The notes under the pieces: model-generated
Database searches by the model: none
What the model was told of the DNA's origin: nothing
What the model saw: only the letters and a program-made list of their open reading frames with translations
Part shown: positions 33,590 to 42,473 of the stretch, one piece after another
Numbering within the stretch: the first letter of the stretch is position 1
Layout of the letters: each line of letters begins with the position of its first letter
Origin: Spirochaetota bacterium
GTDB lineage: Bacteria > Spirochaetota > Spirochaetia > Treponematales > Treponemataceae
DNA: 64,000 nt
Assembly: GCA_016285185.1 (NCBI GenBank)
Contig: JAEEQG010000173.1
Span: 19,912-83,911, forward strand
Direction: 5' to 3'
Program-made: the position numbers and the translations under genes

Positions 33590-34498
33590 ATGAAAAAGAT
33601 AACAATATTTGCGGTTCTGATTGCCGCCCTTATGTTTGTTTCATGCGGTTCCAAAAAAGCCGCTTCGGGCGGTGCAATGGTAATGCAAAAATCAGCAGAA
33701 GCTCCTGCCAGAGTAAATATGAAAATGATGAGCGATTCCGCCTCTTTTGACGAAGCTGTGGTGGAAGAAGCTGAATATGGTGCCGCAAACGGTCAGAATG
33801 CTGACACTATAAACCGCAAACTTGTATATACCGGAAACGTAACCGTTCAGGTAAGCGACCTTGATCAGACCGAAAAGAGTGTACGTGACTGGGCTGCCAA
33901 ATACGGCGGTTATGTTGCTTCAAGTTCTTTTTCGGACCGCAATTATTATACAATGGTAAAAATCCCTTCACAGAATTTTCAGTTTGCCATGGACGAAGTT
34001 TCTTCATTCGGTTCGGTAAAGAACCGTTCAATTTCCACGGAAGACGTAACCGAGCAATACTTTGATGTTTCTACCCGTCTTGAAACACGCAAAATTCTTC
34101 GTGATAGATTGCAAAAGTATTTGTCCGATGCAAAGGACATGAAAGACCTTTTGGCGGTAGAATCCGAGCTTAACAACGTGCAGAGCGACGTTGAAGTGAT
34201 GGAAGGACAATTCCGCCGTCTCTCCGACCGCATAGACTACGCGACTGTTCACCTTACAGCCGTACTGCCGTACAACTCAACCGAACAGGGATTTATCTAC
34301 CCCGATATGGGCTCAAAGATGCGCGAGCTATGGTCAGACACAGTAAACTTTTTGGCGGATTTTGTAATGTTCATTCTTTATGTTATTATTTACGGCATCC
34401 CGATTCTCGCTCTTGTAGCGTTCCTTTACTGGTTGTGCTTCGGCAGAATAGGACTTTTACGACGGTTCTTCAAATTCTTAAGCAAAAAAAAGCAGTAA
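33590..34498 (+). CDS. DUF4349 lipoprotein with C-terminal membrane helix
   Basis: A 302-residue lipoprotein. It begins with a signal sequence and lipobox (LMFVSC, cysteine at about 18). The central DUF4349 domain (about 75-260) includes NRKLVYTGNVTVQVSDLDQ, a coiled-coil segment with SELNNVQSDVEVMEGQ and DYATVHLTAVL. A single transmembrane helix lies near the C-terminus with a basic tail after it. The start at 33590 is chosen for AGAGAGG upstream and the signal peptide; the frame is open from 33494. DUF4349 function is unknown. A strong bidirectional terminator follows. Confidence 0.82.
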   Translation: MKKITIFAVLIAALMFVSCGSKKAASGGAMVMQKSAEAPARVNMKMMSDSASFDEAVVEEAEYGAANGQNADTINRKLVYTGNVTVQVSDLDQTEKSVRDWAAKYGGYVASSSFSDRNYYTMVKIPSQNFQFAMDEVSSFGSVKNRSISTEDVTEQYFDVSTRLETRKILRDRLQKYLSDAKDMKDLLAVESELNNVQSDVEVMEGQFRRLSDRIDYATVHLTAVLPYNSTEQGFIYPDMGSKMRELWSDTVNFLADFVMFILYVIIYGIPILALVAFLYWLCFGRIGLLRRFFKFLSKKKQ

Positions 34499-34559
34499 CA
34501 GACACGGAACAAACCTTTCCGTTCCTGGTCTGACAAAGATATGTGATTTATAATGAAAA

Positions 34560-34591
34560 AAAAGAGCCTGTCGTTTACGACAGGCTCTTTT
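34560..34591. terminator. Bidirectional terminator between DUF4349 and trpB2 genes
   Basis: A perfect 14-bp hairpin (AAAAGAGCCTGTCG and complement) with a TTTA loop; its A- and T-runs serve both strands. Confidence 0.88.
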
Positions 34592-34607
34592 GGTTTGTTA
34601 AACTCTA

Positions 34608-35993
34608 TTAAAAGTTTACGTTAAACTTTGGGATTGCATCCGTTGACTTCTTTATGTCCGCATCGGTCGGGATGTAGTCACTCATTTTGCCGTCATTAAA
34701 AGCTTCATAAGCTTTCATGTCAAAGTAGCCTGTACCCGTAAGACCGAATACGATGTTCTTTGATTCGCCGGTCTGCTTGCACTTGAGAGCTTCGTCAATC
34801 GCAACTTTAATTGCGTGGCTGCTTTCTGGTGCGGGAAGAATACCTTCGATGCGTGCAAACTGTTCTGCCGCCTTGAAAACTTCTGTCTGTTCAACGGCGC
34901 GAGCCTGGATAAGACCCTGATTGTACAGTTCACTTACGATACAGCTCATTCCGTGGTATCTCAAGCCGCCTGCGTGGTTCGGGGACGGCATAAAGCTGCT
35001 TCCGAGCGTGTACATTTTCTGAATAGGACAAACTTTACCGGTGTCGCAGAAGTCGTATGTGTATACACCGCGTGTTAAACTCGGGCAGCTTGCCGGTTCT
35101 ACCGCGATAATCTGATATTTGGCTTCGTTGCGGAGCATTTCGCCTACAAAAGGACTGATGAGACCTCCGAGGTTGCTTCCACCGCCTGCACAGCCAATAA
35201 TCATGTCGGCCTTTATGCCGTATTTTTTAAGGGCTGTCTGTGTTTCAAGCCCGATAACACTCTGATGCAGGAGAACCTGATTAAGAACTGAACCCAGAAC
35301 ATAGCGGTAACCTTCGTGTGTTGTAGCGTGTTCAACCGCTTCTGAAATTGCGCATCCGAGAGAACCTGTTGTTCCTGGGAACTCCTCGTTCATTTTGCGG
35401 CCGATGTTTGTTTCCATTGAAGGTGAAGGGATTGCCTTTGCTCCGTATGTGCGGATTACTTCACGACGGAAAGGTTTTTGCTCGTATGAACATTTTACCA
35501 TATAAACGATACAGTCAAGACCAAAGTAAGAACATGCCATGGAAAGAGCTGTTCCCCACTGACCTGCGCCTGTTTCGGTTGTGATACCTTTTAAGCCCTG
35601 TTTTTTTGCGTAATATGCCTGAGCGATTGCTGAGTTGAGCTTGTGGCTTCCTGATGTGTTGTTGCCTTCAAATTTATAATAAATGTGTGCCGGTGTATCG
35701 AGCTGTTTTTCCAGACAATAAGCGCGGACGAGCGGTGAAGGGCGGTACATTTTGTAAAAGTTGCGGATTTCTTCAGGAATTTCAATGTACGGATCTTTGT
35801 CGTTAAGTTCCTGAGCAACGAGTTCCTTGCAGAAAACGTGTTCAAGTTCTTCCGCTGTACACGGCTTTAATGTTCCCGGGTTCAAAAGCGGAGCCGGCTT
35901 TTTTTTCATGTCTGCACGGACGTTATACCATGCGGCAGGCATCTCCTCTTCAGCAAGATAAATTTTGTACGGTATTTGGGTTTTGTCTGACAT
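34608..35993 (-). CDS. trpB: TrpB2-type tryptophan synthase beta-like enzyme
   Basis: A PLP enzyme of fold type II, 461 residues, longer at the N-terminus than TrpB1 as is normal for TrpB2. The PLP lysine is in SGSHKLNSA, the glycine loop for the phosphate is GCAGGGSNLGG, and the substrate glutamate region is TETGAGQWG. TrpB2 proteins can join indole and serine, often without a TrpA partner, and none is present here, so salvage of indole or a serine-related side activity is likely. AGAGG precedes the ATG. It is the only trp gene nearby apart from trpS at the window start. Confidence 0.88.
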   Translation of the reverse strand: MSDKTQIPYKIYLAEEEMPAAWYNVRADMKKKPAPLLNPGTLKPCTAEELEHVFCKELVAQELNDKDPYIEIPEEIRNFYKMYRPSPLVRAYCLEKQLDTPAHIYYKFEGNNTSGSHKLNSAIAQAYYAKKQGLKGITTETGAGQWGTALSMACSYFGLDCIVYMVKCSYEQKPFRREVIRTYGAKAIPSPSMETNIGRKMNEEFPGTTGSLGCAISEAVEHATTHEGYRYVLGSVLNQVLLHQSVIGLETQTALKKYGIKADMIIGCAGGGSNLGGLISPFVGEMLRNEAKYQIIAVEPASCPSLTRGVYTYDFCDTGKVCPIQKMYTLGSSFMPSPNHAGGLRYHGMSCIVSELYNQGLIQARAVEQTEVFKAAEQFARIEGILPAPESSHAIKVAIDEALKCKQTGESKNIVFGLTGTGYFDMKAYEAFNDGKMSDYIPTDADIKKSTDAIPKFNVNF

Positions 35994-36047
35994 AGTATAA
36001 CCTCTTTATAAAATTGTTGTTTCCAATAATAGAAACATTATATAATG

Positions 36048-36076
36048 ACTTTACTATCTGATTGTGTTTTTGTCAA
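36048..36076 (-). promoter_or_regulatory. Promoter of trpB2
   Basis: On the minus strand TTGACA (36071-36076), 17-bp spacer, TAAAGT (36048-36053). A GTTTC/GAAAC inverted repeat lies in the leader near 36020-36035. Confidence 0.6.
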
Positions 36077-36094
36077 TAGAAGTTTTAAATTTTT

Positions 36095-37672
36095 TTAGTG
36101 TTTTTCGCTGAAAACTCTGTAATTAATCCAGGGGAAAATAGTATGCTTCCGCTCCATGGTAGTAAGCCATTCGGTACTTATTGAATTTGAACCGAGTGAA
36201 TCATATACGGTTGAGAATGCGGCAACATTTTCCTTAAAGCATTCTGCTGCATAGTCCTTAAAGATTTGTTTTCTGACCATTTCGGCCCAGTCTCCGGACT
36301 GTGCAAGAAGAACTTCTTTTGCTGCGAGGTTGAGTGATCGTTCTTTTAGCCCTGAATCGGACGGAAACCGGTTTGTAAGATCAATCATGCGTTCGGCTGC
36401 TTTTCGGACATAACTTATCATCCAGTCGTTCGTATGGTCTATCATGTCTTCTGCATAGCCTGAATCTGAAGATGATGAAAAGAACGGACTGACTTTTTGG
36501 AAAGTAAATTTGTTTTCGAGAAGTTCACAGCACTGAGTCATTTCTATTTCTTCTGTTTCGGAAGCGAGTCTGAGGACGTTTTCAAGCCAAACTATGCCCT
36601 CGTGCCATTCCTGACCAAAAAATGATGCATCAAAACAACATACTGAACATATGTTTTCGCCATTTACCTGTTCTGATGCGGTATTCATTTTACGGATTTT
36701 TTCTTTTAAAAAGTCTTCGGCATCTTTTTTTGCCTGTACGTTTGCAGCCTGTTCATCATAAAATTCATCGGAATCAAGCTTCCAATATTTGTAGCCGGTT
36801 GGAATACGCACATTATCCTTGTTTAGAAAGTTACTGATTCTTTCGGTCTCTGCCTCATAACCGATATCCCGGTTTTGATTGCGATAAACAAGTTTGTGGG
36901 GAATCTTTAGAAAATCATCGTCAAATTTGGAAGAAGCTCCGCAGTCATTTGCGAACAAAACCAGTGAATTAAAACATCTCACAGGTGAGAATATTCCGTT
37001 TTGAGGAATGGGATCTGAAAAAAGGATACCTCTCGAATCAAGTATCGAATAAAAGTAACCGTAGGATCTGATTATTGATTCAAGCCCGGGTGTATACGCC
37101 ATGTATGGAAGCCAAAAGCCTTCCGGTGCAGAATTAAAATAATAGCGGTGTGACATAAGTCCGACTTCTACCTGAGCCTGTACAGCCTGCTGCAGATCGG
37201 CAAAAATCGGCAGATAGCAGTTTGTAGCGGTTGTCGCAAGTAACTCTATATTGCCTTTCTGCGAATAATATGAAAACTTTGAGAGTAAATCCTGCTGGTA
37301 TGTTTCAGCAAAGTTGAGCCTGTTTGTCTTGTTTGTCTGAAGCTGTGCCTTTGCAAGTTCTTTTCTCGGGTCACCGTCCTTGTATGAGGCAACTTCCGCT
37401 TCTCCGAGAGCGATGCTTTTATCCAGCCATTCCAGGTACTGCTTTTGAATTACAGGATCCGAAAGCTGTGCGCATAAAGAAGGCGTAAGACACATTGCAA
37501 CTTTAAAGTTTATTCCGTCAGCCTCTAGATTTGAGAACATGTTGAGCAAAGGCAGGTATGTTTCGGATATTGCGGAAAAAAGAATTTCGTTTTGCGGCAG
37601 ATAATCACTTTCTTTTTGACAGATATATTCCTGGTGTGCTGTTATGACAAATACTAAAGACTTTCGATTCAT
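36095..37672 (-). CDS. GH57-family protein lacking the catalytic glutamate
   Basis: A 525-residue relative of GH57 alpha-glucan branching enzymes (TIM-like barrel, helical C-terminus). The segment that holds the nucleophile in active enzymes (WLPE.AY) reads GFWLPYMAYTPG, with Y190 in place of Glu. The acid/base motif is retained as CFDASFFGQEWHEG with its aspartate. The N-terminal HxHxPY motif is also degenerate (ITAHQEY). It is therefore probably non-catalytic or altered. GGAGAGA precedes the start, and it is 12 bp downstream of the DUF4912 gene, a known companion of GH57 genes. Confidence 0.75.
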   Translation of the reverse strand: MNRKSLVFVITAHQEYICQKESDYLPQNEILFSAISETYLPLLNMFSNLEADGINFKVAMCLTPSLCAQLSDPVIQKQYLEWLDKSIALGEAEVASYKDGDPRKELAKAQLQTNKTNRLNFAETYQQDLLSKFSYYSQKGNIELLATTATNCYLPIFADLQQAVQAQVEVGLMSHRYYFNSAPEGFWLPYMAYTPGLESIIRSYGYFYSILDSRGILFSDPIPQNGIFSPVRCFNSLVLFANDCGASSKFDDDFLKIPHKLVYRNQNRDIGYEAETERISNFLNKDNVRIPTGYKYWKLDSDEFYDEQAANVQAKKDAEDFLKEKIRKMNTASEQVNGENICSVCCFDASFFGQEWHEGIVWLENVLRLASETEEIEMTQCCELLENKFTFQKVSPFFSSSSDSGYAEDMIDHTNDWMISYVRKAAERMIDLTNRFPSDSGLKERSLNLAAKEVLLAQSGDWAEMVRKQIFKDYAAECFKENVAAFSTVYDSLGSNSISTEWLTTMERKHTIFPWINYRVFSEKH

Positions 37673-37684
37673 TGCTCTCTCCGG

Positions 37685-38344
37685 TTATGAAAATGATTGT
37701 CGGTGATTTGTGTACTGAGCCCTGTACAATTCCGGCAGACCGGAAATCTCCAGTATCGGTGCTATTGTATCGTTTAATACCGGGGATGAAATTTGAATTT
37801 CGCTTTTTGGAATTACAATTTTTTGAGAATGAGCGAGCACAAGCGGCTCTTTGTTCTTGAACTCGATTATTAAATCTACTCTCACTATTTTAAAAGACTG
37901 CGACAAAAAAATATAGCGTTCTCTGTCGTTGTTCTGCACAGGGATTTCGTATACTTCAGCCGGTTTTTCGTCTTCGGGTTCCGCAAAATAGAGTACTCTG
38001 AGAATAAAAGTTGAAAACTGCTTTGGATGTTGCAATGCGCGCATATCAGCATCGTTTATATCCCAATATACAAATATCCATGCAGGATTGCGCAATATTG
38101 CCGAAATTTGTGTCTCATTATAAGTTTTGGGTAAGGTTGTTGTAATTTGAATGGAATTGTTTATGTTCATGTCTCCCTGACCGGAAGCTTTCGGCGGTTC
38201 GTCGATTACTTCCAGCAGTTCACCTATTATGAATCTGCGGCTTAGTCCTTCCGGAATATCAATTCCGTAGTCGTCTGCCAGTGAAATTAAATCTGCTGTT
38301 GTTAATGATTCAAGATATGTGCGGGATAACGTCATATTTTCCAT
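37685..38344 (-). CDS. DUF4912 protein
   Basis: A protein of about 219 residues with an N-terminal Rho_N/SAP-like helical segment (SLTTADLISLADDYGIDIPEG) and a central DUF4912 domain (about 75-190) with NPAWIFVYWDI and LRVLYFAEP, of beta-sandwich type. DUF4912 genes commonly neighbour GH57 genes and may bind glucan. The start is uncertain: ATG at 38344 or 38335 fits a weak AAGG; the frame is open to 38380, but that region overlaps the opposite strand's promoter area. Coupled with the GH57-like gene by 12 bp spacing. Confidence 0.7.
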   Translation of the reverse strand: MENMTLSRTYLESLTTADLISLADDYGIDIPEGLSRRFIIGELLEVIDEPPKASGQGDMNINNSIQITTTLPKTYNETQISAILRNPAWIFVYWDINDADMRALQHPKQFSTFILRVLYFAEPEDEKPAEVYEIPVQNNDRERYIFLSQSFKIVRVDLIIEFKNKEPLVLAHSQKIVIPKSEIQISSPVLNDTIAPILEISGLPELYRAQYTNHRQSFS

Positions 38345-38408
38345 TTGCCTTATGATGTACAGAAAGCAAGGTTGTGTCAAGTGGGAGCCTTTGCGGCTAG
38401 CTCGGGCA

Positions 38409-38443
38409 TTGAATTAAATTGGTTTGTAACTTACAATTGGTGT
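38409..38443 (+). promoter_or_regulatory. Leaderless promoter of prsW
   Basis: TTGAAT (38409-38414), 17-bp spacer, TACAAT (38432-38437), then 6 nt to the ATG at 38444. No ribosome site. Confidence 0.55.
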
Positions 38444-39142
38444 ATGTCTTCCATATTGTATCTTATACTGATACCGGCACTGCTTCCGGTTGCGCTCATT
38501 CTTTTTTATGTTTACATAAATGACAGGGCTGAAAGAGAACCTGCCGGTTTTTTGCTTTTTGTATTTGTAATGGGGGCTGTGTTCGCTCTTCCGTGTGCCT
38601 TTATTGAACCTTTTTTACAGTCTGTCTTTTTTGCGGAAGAGGAGAGTGCAAGTCTTTTTAACGTTTTCTGCAGAAACGTTTTTGCTATAGCTCTTGTGGA
38701 AGAACTTTCAAAGTGGCTCGTTTTTAAGCTTTTTGTATGGAACAACAGTAACTTTAACTACCGTTACGACGGGATTGTGTATGCGGTTACAGCTTCACTG
38801 GGCTTTGCCGCCTTGGAAAACGTTTTTTATATTGCCTCCTTTGGAAGAGAAATTGCTTTACAGAGAGCAATTTTTGCAATTCCTGCGCACACCACATTCG
38901 GCGTTTTTATGGGGTTCTTTCTGGCACGCGCAAAAAGCGGCTTTCTGCATAACTACAGTACTTCCGCAAAAACTCAGGCCTTGGTTATTCCTGTAATTAT
39001 CCACGGAACTTACGACTTTTTGCTTTCGGAACAGGTTGCTATGACCGGTTATCAGTTTGTCTTTTTTATTCTTGTTATTGTTCTTGATTTTGCAGCATGG
39101 AAGATGATACGAAAAGGTTTTAAAACCGACCGGGAATTATAA
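38444..39142 (+). CDS. PrsW-family intramembrane protease
   Basis: A 232-residue protein with about seven to eight membrane helices. Catalytic-type residues are the pair of glutamates in LVEELSKWLVF (about residues 84-92), E in ALENVFYIAS, and histidines in IPAHTTFG and IIHGTYDF, the pattern of PrsW/CPBP-like glutamic intramembrane peptidases. PrsW in Bacillus subtilis cleaves an anti-sigma factor, but no such target is in view. The start at 38444 is chosen because the hydrophobic N-terminus begins there and a -10 hexamer sits 6 nt upstream. Confidence 0.8.
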   Translation: MSSILYLILIPALLPVALILFYVYINDRAEREPAGFLLFVFVMGAVFALPCAFIEPFLQSVFFAEEESASLFNVFCRNVFAIALVEELSKWLVFKLFVWNNSNFNYRYDGIVYAVTASLGFAALENVFYIASFGREIALQRAIFAIPAHTTFGVFMGFFLARAKSGFLHNYSTSAKTQALVIPVIIHGTYDFLLSEQVAMTGYQFVFFILVIVLDFAAWKMIRKGFKTDREL

Positions 39143-39146
39143 CCGC

Positions 39147-40964
39147 CTATTCTGTGCGGCGTACAAGCTGAAAAAGTGTTTCTTTTGTAAAAACAGCATA
39201 AATAGGTCTGCCGTGCGGACAATGCGGATCGGGCAGGGCAAGAGCCTGTGCTGCAAGGTCGGCTGCTGTCTGAGTGTCAAGAATTGTTCCGTCTTTTACG
39301 GCTGCTTTGCAGGCGGCTGTTGCCGCTAGTTTGGATGTAAGTTCTTTAGGTTTGATATGTTCTTTAAGCAGTGCTTCCGCCAGATCTTCTTCCGTGCCTG
39401 TCCATTTTACGGGAACAGAGGAAACTTCCCATGAGCCTGAACCGCGGTTTTTCATTTTAAAACCGGCTTTTTCAAGTTCCGGCAGCAATGTTTGCAGATA
39501 GTCATCGTCCTGCTCGCTTTCGGTTTCAATTACATACGGAAAAAGCAGCGGCTGTTTGTTGCCGAGGTTCTCCATAAAACGGTTATACAAGATACGCTCA
39601 TGTGCCGCGTGCTGGTCTATGAGATACAGGGTCTGGTCTTTTTCGGCAACGAGAAAAACGCCGAGAACCGTCCCTATATATCGTGCATCAATCTGATTGT
39701 TTTGTCTCTGAAGGTCAGAATAGTCATGTTTATCGTAGTTTTGTGATATTTGTAGCGAAGTATCAGGCACAGAGTGTTTGTATCCACCGGAATAAGATGA
39801 TTGAAAATCTCTTGCAGTCTGTTGGTAAGTTTTGGGTTTGTATTGGTATGAGGATGCAGAATGTGCCTGAAAAGTAGAAATTGAAAGATTGTCCAAATCA
39901 GGTTGTTGTGAATTAAACACTGATTCCGGTTCAATTCCCGAAACAAGCTGTGATACGGTGTTTTCGCGGTAAAAATCCCGTATTGAACTGCTTATAGCAT
40001 GGTGAATCGGTGAAATGTCCTTAAAACGTACTTCGCGCTTGGCAGGGTGAATATTAAAATCTACAAATGCTGGATTTATCTGTAAAAAAACAGCTGCCAC
40101 CGGAAATGTTCCGTTCGGGAAATATCCCTGTGAACCGTATTCCACAGCCTGTATCAGCGAATACTCCCAAATGCGTCTGCCGTTTACGAATACATAAATC
40201 AGTTTTTTGTCACTGCGGCGGACGGCACAATCTCCTATGACGGTTTTACCGCTGAAACCTTCACTTTTGTAATCACCAAAACTAATTTCGTGAAAATAAC
40301 TCACATCTTCCTGTATTTCCAGAGCCTGTACAAAACGTTCAGCGAGCGGCTGCCCTGCCGGAAGATTGAGCTTTTGTTTGCCGTCCGTACTGTATTTAAA
40401 GCCGATGTTTGTCCATGGAAGAGCCTTTTCTATAAAAGTTTGCCTGCACATTTTGGCTTCCGCCGCCGGTTTTTTTAGAAAAACTCTGCGCGCAGGAAAG
40501 TTTTCAAAAAGAGAGGATGACTGTACGCAGGTTCCCTTTGCCCAATGGCATGGCGTAACTTTGTGTGTTGTGGTTGCAAAGGCTTGGAGTTTGTGACCGA
40601 CAGAACCTTCTCTTATGCTGGTTATTTCAAGATGGCTTACAGCCGCTATTGAAGCAAGTGCTTCACCTCGAAAGCCTAAAGTTGATAAATTTGAAAGGTC
40701 TGTTTCAGTTATTATTTTGCTTGTTGCATGCGGGTACGCGCAGTTTTTGAGGTCTTCTTCCGTCATTCCGTATCCGTCATCAGTAACACGTATTTTCCCT
40801 ATTCCGCCTTCTTCTATTTCAACCTGAATGTTTGAGGGATTTGCGTCTATGGCGTTATCAATAAGTTCCCGGATAATCGCTGCAGGACGGTCAATTACTT
40901 CACCGGCGGCGATTTTTCGGGCTGTTTCGGCAGGCAGTGTTCTTACGGGACGGAATTCGTTCAT
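39147..40964 (-). CDS. mutL: DNA mismatch repair protein MutL
   Basis: The MutL matchmaker ATPase. GHKL motifs are present: ELIDNAIDA, DDGYGM, and GFRGEALASIAAVS. The C-terminal dimerisation domain has ACKAAVKDG, CPHGRPI and the motif region D450-QHAAHERILY-N461. In endonuclease-type MutL this motif is DQHA-x2-E-x4-E; the last glutamate is asparagine here, so nicking may be weakened. AAGGA precedes the ATG. The gene follows xseB and xseA on the minus strand in an apparent DNA-repair operon. The length (605 residues) is normal. Confidence 0.93.
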   Translation of the reverse strand: MNEFRPVRTLPAETARKIAAGEVIDRPAAIIRELIDNAIDANPSNIQVEIEEGGIGKIRVTDDGYGMTEEDLKNCAYPHATSKIITETDLSNLSTLGFRGEALASIAAVSHLEITSIREGSVGHKLQAFATTTHKVTPCHWAKGTCVQSSSLFENFPARRVFLKKPAAEAKMCRQTFIEKALPWTNIGFKYSTDGKQKLNLPAGQPLAERFVQALEIQEDVSYFHEISFGDYKSEGFSGKTVIGDCAVRRSDKKLIYVFVNGRRIWEYSLIQAVEYGSQGYFPNGTFPVAAVFLQINPAFVDFNIHPAKREVRFKDISPIHHAISSSIRDFYRENTVSQLVSGIEPESVFNSQQPDLDNLSISTFQAHSASSYQYKPKTYQQTARDFQSSYSGGYKHSVPDTSLQISQNYDKHDYSDLQRQNNQIDARYIGTVLGVFLVAEKDQTLYLIDQHAAHERILYNRFMENLGNKQPLLFPYVIETESEQDDDYLQTLLPELEKAGFKMKNRGSGSWEVSSVPVKWTGTEEDLAEALLKEHIKPKELTSKLAATAACKAAVKDGTILDTQTAADLAAQALALPDPHCPHGRPIYAVFTKETLFQLVRRTE

Positions 40965-40976
40965 TATAATGATTCC

Positions 40977-41207
40977 TTATTCAACGGAAGAAAAAAGATC
41001 AAGTTCGCATTTATCTTCAGGCAGTTTGGGCTGGTTCATAAGAATTTGAATTTTTCCTTCTATTTTATCCAATTCCTTTTCCATACCTTTTGCCAGCTGA
41101 ATACCGTCTTCAAAAACTTTTAAAGCTTCTTCAAGCGGTAGTTCAGGATTCTTTATTTTTGTACTAAGTTCTTCCAGTTTTTCTAGTTTTTCTTCAAAGT
41201 TCTTCAT
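40977..41207 (-). CDS. xseB: Exodeoxyribonuclease VII small subunit
   Basis: A 76-residue coiled-coil protein, the small subunit of exonuclease VII, which degrades single-stranded DNA to oligonucleotides. The family core is visible: FEEKLEKLEELSTKIKNPELPLEEALKVFEDG. GGAG precedes its start, one base after the xseA stop. Several copies bind each large subunit in characterised enzymes. It lies between xseA and mutL. Confidence 0.9.
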   Translation of the reverse strand: MKNFEEKLEKLEELSTKIKNPELPLEEALKVFEDGIQLAKGMEKELDKIEGKIQILMNQPKLPEDKCELDLFSSVE

Positions 41208-41208
41208 A

Positions 41209-42435
41209 TTACTTCTCCGTATTCGGTTTTATATCCGTAATTTGAGCTTCAAGTTTTCCCTGTGCGGGAATAACTTCTATTATGTCGCCTGGTTTGACGT
41301 CTGTTGCTGATTTTAGGATTGTGCCGGTTTGTTTAAGTCTTACAAGTGAATAACCGCGCTGTAAAACAGCCTGTGGATTAAGTTGTTCAAGCTTTTGTAC
41401 TGCGAGTACCAACTTGTTTCTTTGTTGGGTTATCTTTTCCTGCATTGTTTTTAGTAAGTCTTCCTTTGCGCTGTCAAACCTTTGTAATAGTGGAAGCTGT
41501 ATTGACCTGAATCGCAGTTCCATAGATTCTGGCGAAAAAGATTTGACAAGAAGTTTGTAGCGCTCAAGTTTTGACTGCATTTCGGTAATGAGTGTTTGTT
41601 TGTTTTGTTGAATGGCAGATTCAATATCGGTTTTAAGTGGTGTAACCAATTCCGCGGCAGCTGACGGCGTGGGTGCGCGCACATCCGCGGCAAAGTCGCT
41701 CAGTGAAAAGTCTATTTCGTGTCCTACAGCACTTACAATCGGAATTTCCGAAGCGGCAACGGCGCGTACAACATTTTCTTCCGAAAAGGGAAGCAGGTCT
41801 TCAAGTGAGCCTCCGCCTCTGCCTACAATAAGCACATCCGCGAGCTTGTAGCGGTTTGCAGTTTCTATCTGTTGGCAGATGCTTTCGGCGGCTTCAGCGC
41901 CCTGTACCGAACATGGTAGAATTATTACGGAAACAGAGTTGTTTCTTCTGCCCGTGATGTTCAGAATATCCTGTAGTGCTGCACCGGTAGGACTCGTAAC
42001 AACACCGACCGTGAGAGGAAAAAACGGAAGCTTTTTCTTTTTTGATTCGTCAAAAAGACCTTCTGCTGCAAGTTTTTGTTTGCGTTCTTCAAGCAGTTTG
42101 AGAATGTCGCCTGTTCCAGCAAGTTCCATTCTGTCAATGATAATCTGGTATGTTCCTCGCTGCGGGTATACTGAAAGTGAGCCTGCAGCTTTTACACTCA
42201 TTCCGTCTTTGGGAATAAAATTCAGGCTTCTGGACTTTCCCTTGAACATTACTGCGGAAATTGCAGCATTTGAATCTTTAAGAGTAAAATACCAGTGTCC
42301 GGTACTGGACGGTCTGAAATTTGAGATTTCGCCTTCGATTGTTACTGATGAGAAATTGTTTTCTATGACGGTTTTTATCAGTTCTGTTATTTGAGAAACG
42401 GAAAAAACATTATTGTCTGGAAAAAAATCACTCAC
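41209..42435 (-). CDS. xseA: Exodeoxyribonuclease VII large subunit
   Basis: Catalytic subunit of exonuclease VII, 408 residues. It has an N-terminal OB fold (VTIEGEISNFRPSSTGHWYFTLKD), the conserved catalytic core with VGVVTSPTGAA, IVGRGGGSLEDL, SAVGHEIDFSL and ADVRAPTPSAAAE, then a helical region and a C-terminal segment LQRGYSLVRL. The predicted start is GTG at 42435; an upstream AAGGG is about 11 nt away. It is the first gene of an xseA-xseB-mutL run. Start choice is less certain than identity. Confidence 0.93.
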   Translation of the reverse strand: MSDFFPDNNVFSVSQITELIKTVIENNFSSVTIEGEISNFRPSSTGHWYFTLKDSNAAISAVMFKGKSRSLNFIPKDGMSVKAAGSLSVYPQRGTYQIIIDRMELAGTGDILKLLEERKQKLAAEGLFDESKKKKLPFFPLTVGVVTSPTGAALQDILNITGRRNNSVSVIILPCSVQGAEAAESICQQIETANRYKLADVLIVGRGGGSLEDLLPFSEENVVRAVAASEIPIVSAVGHEIDFSLSDFAADVRAPTPSAAAELVTPLKTDIESAIQQNKQTLITEMQSKLERYKLLVKSFSPESMELRFRSIQLPLLQRFDSAKEDLLKTMQEKITQQRNKLVLAVQKLEQLNPQAVLQRGYSLVRLKQTGTILKSATDVKPGDIIEVIPAQGKLEAQITDIKPNTEK

Positions 42436-42473
42436 TATTCAACCCTTGTTGTATATTGCCGATATAAAAGAAT

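Noticed and set aside
41879..42394. 171-codon plus-strand frame
   Set aside because: Shadow of xseA on the opposite strand; no independent support.
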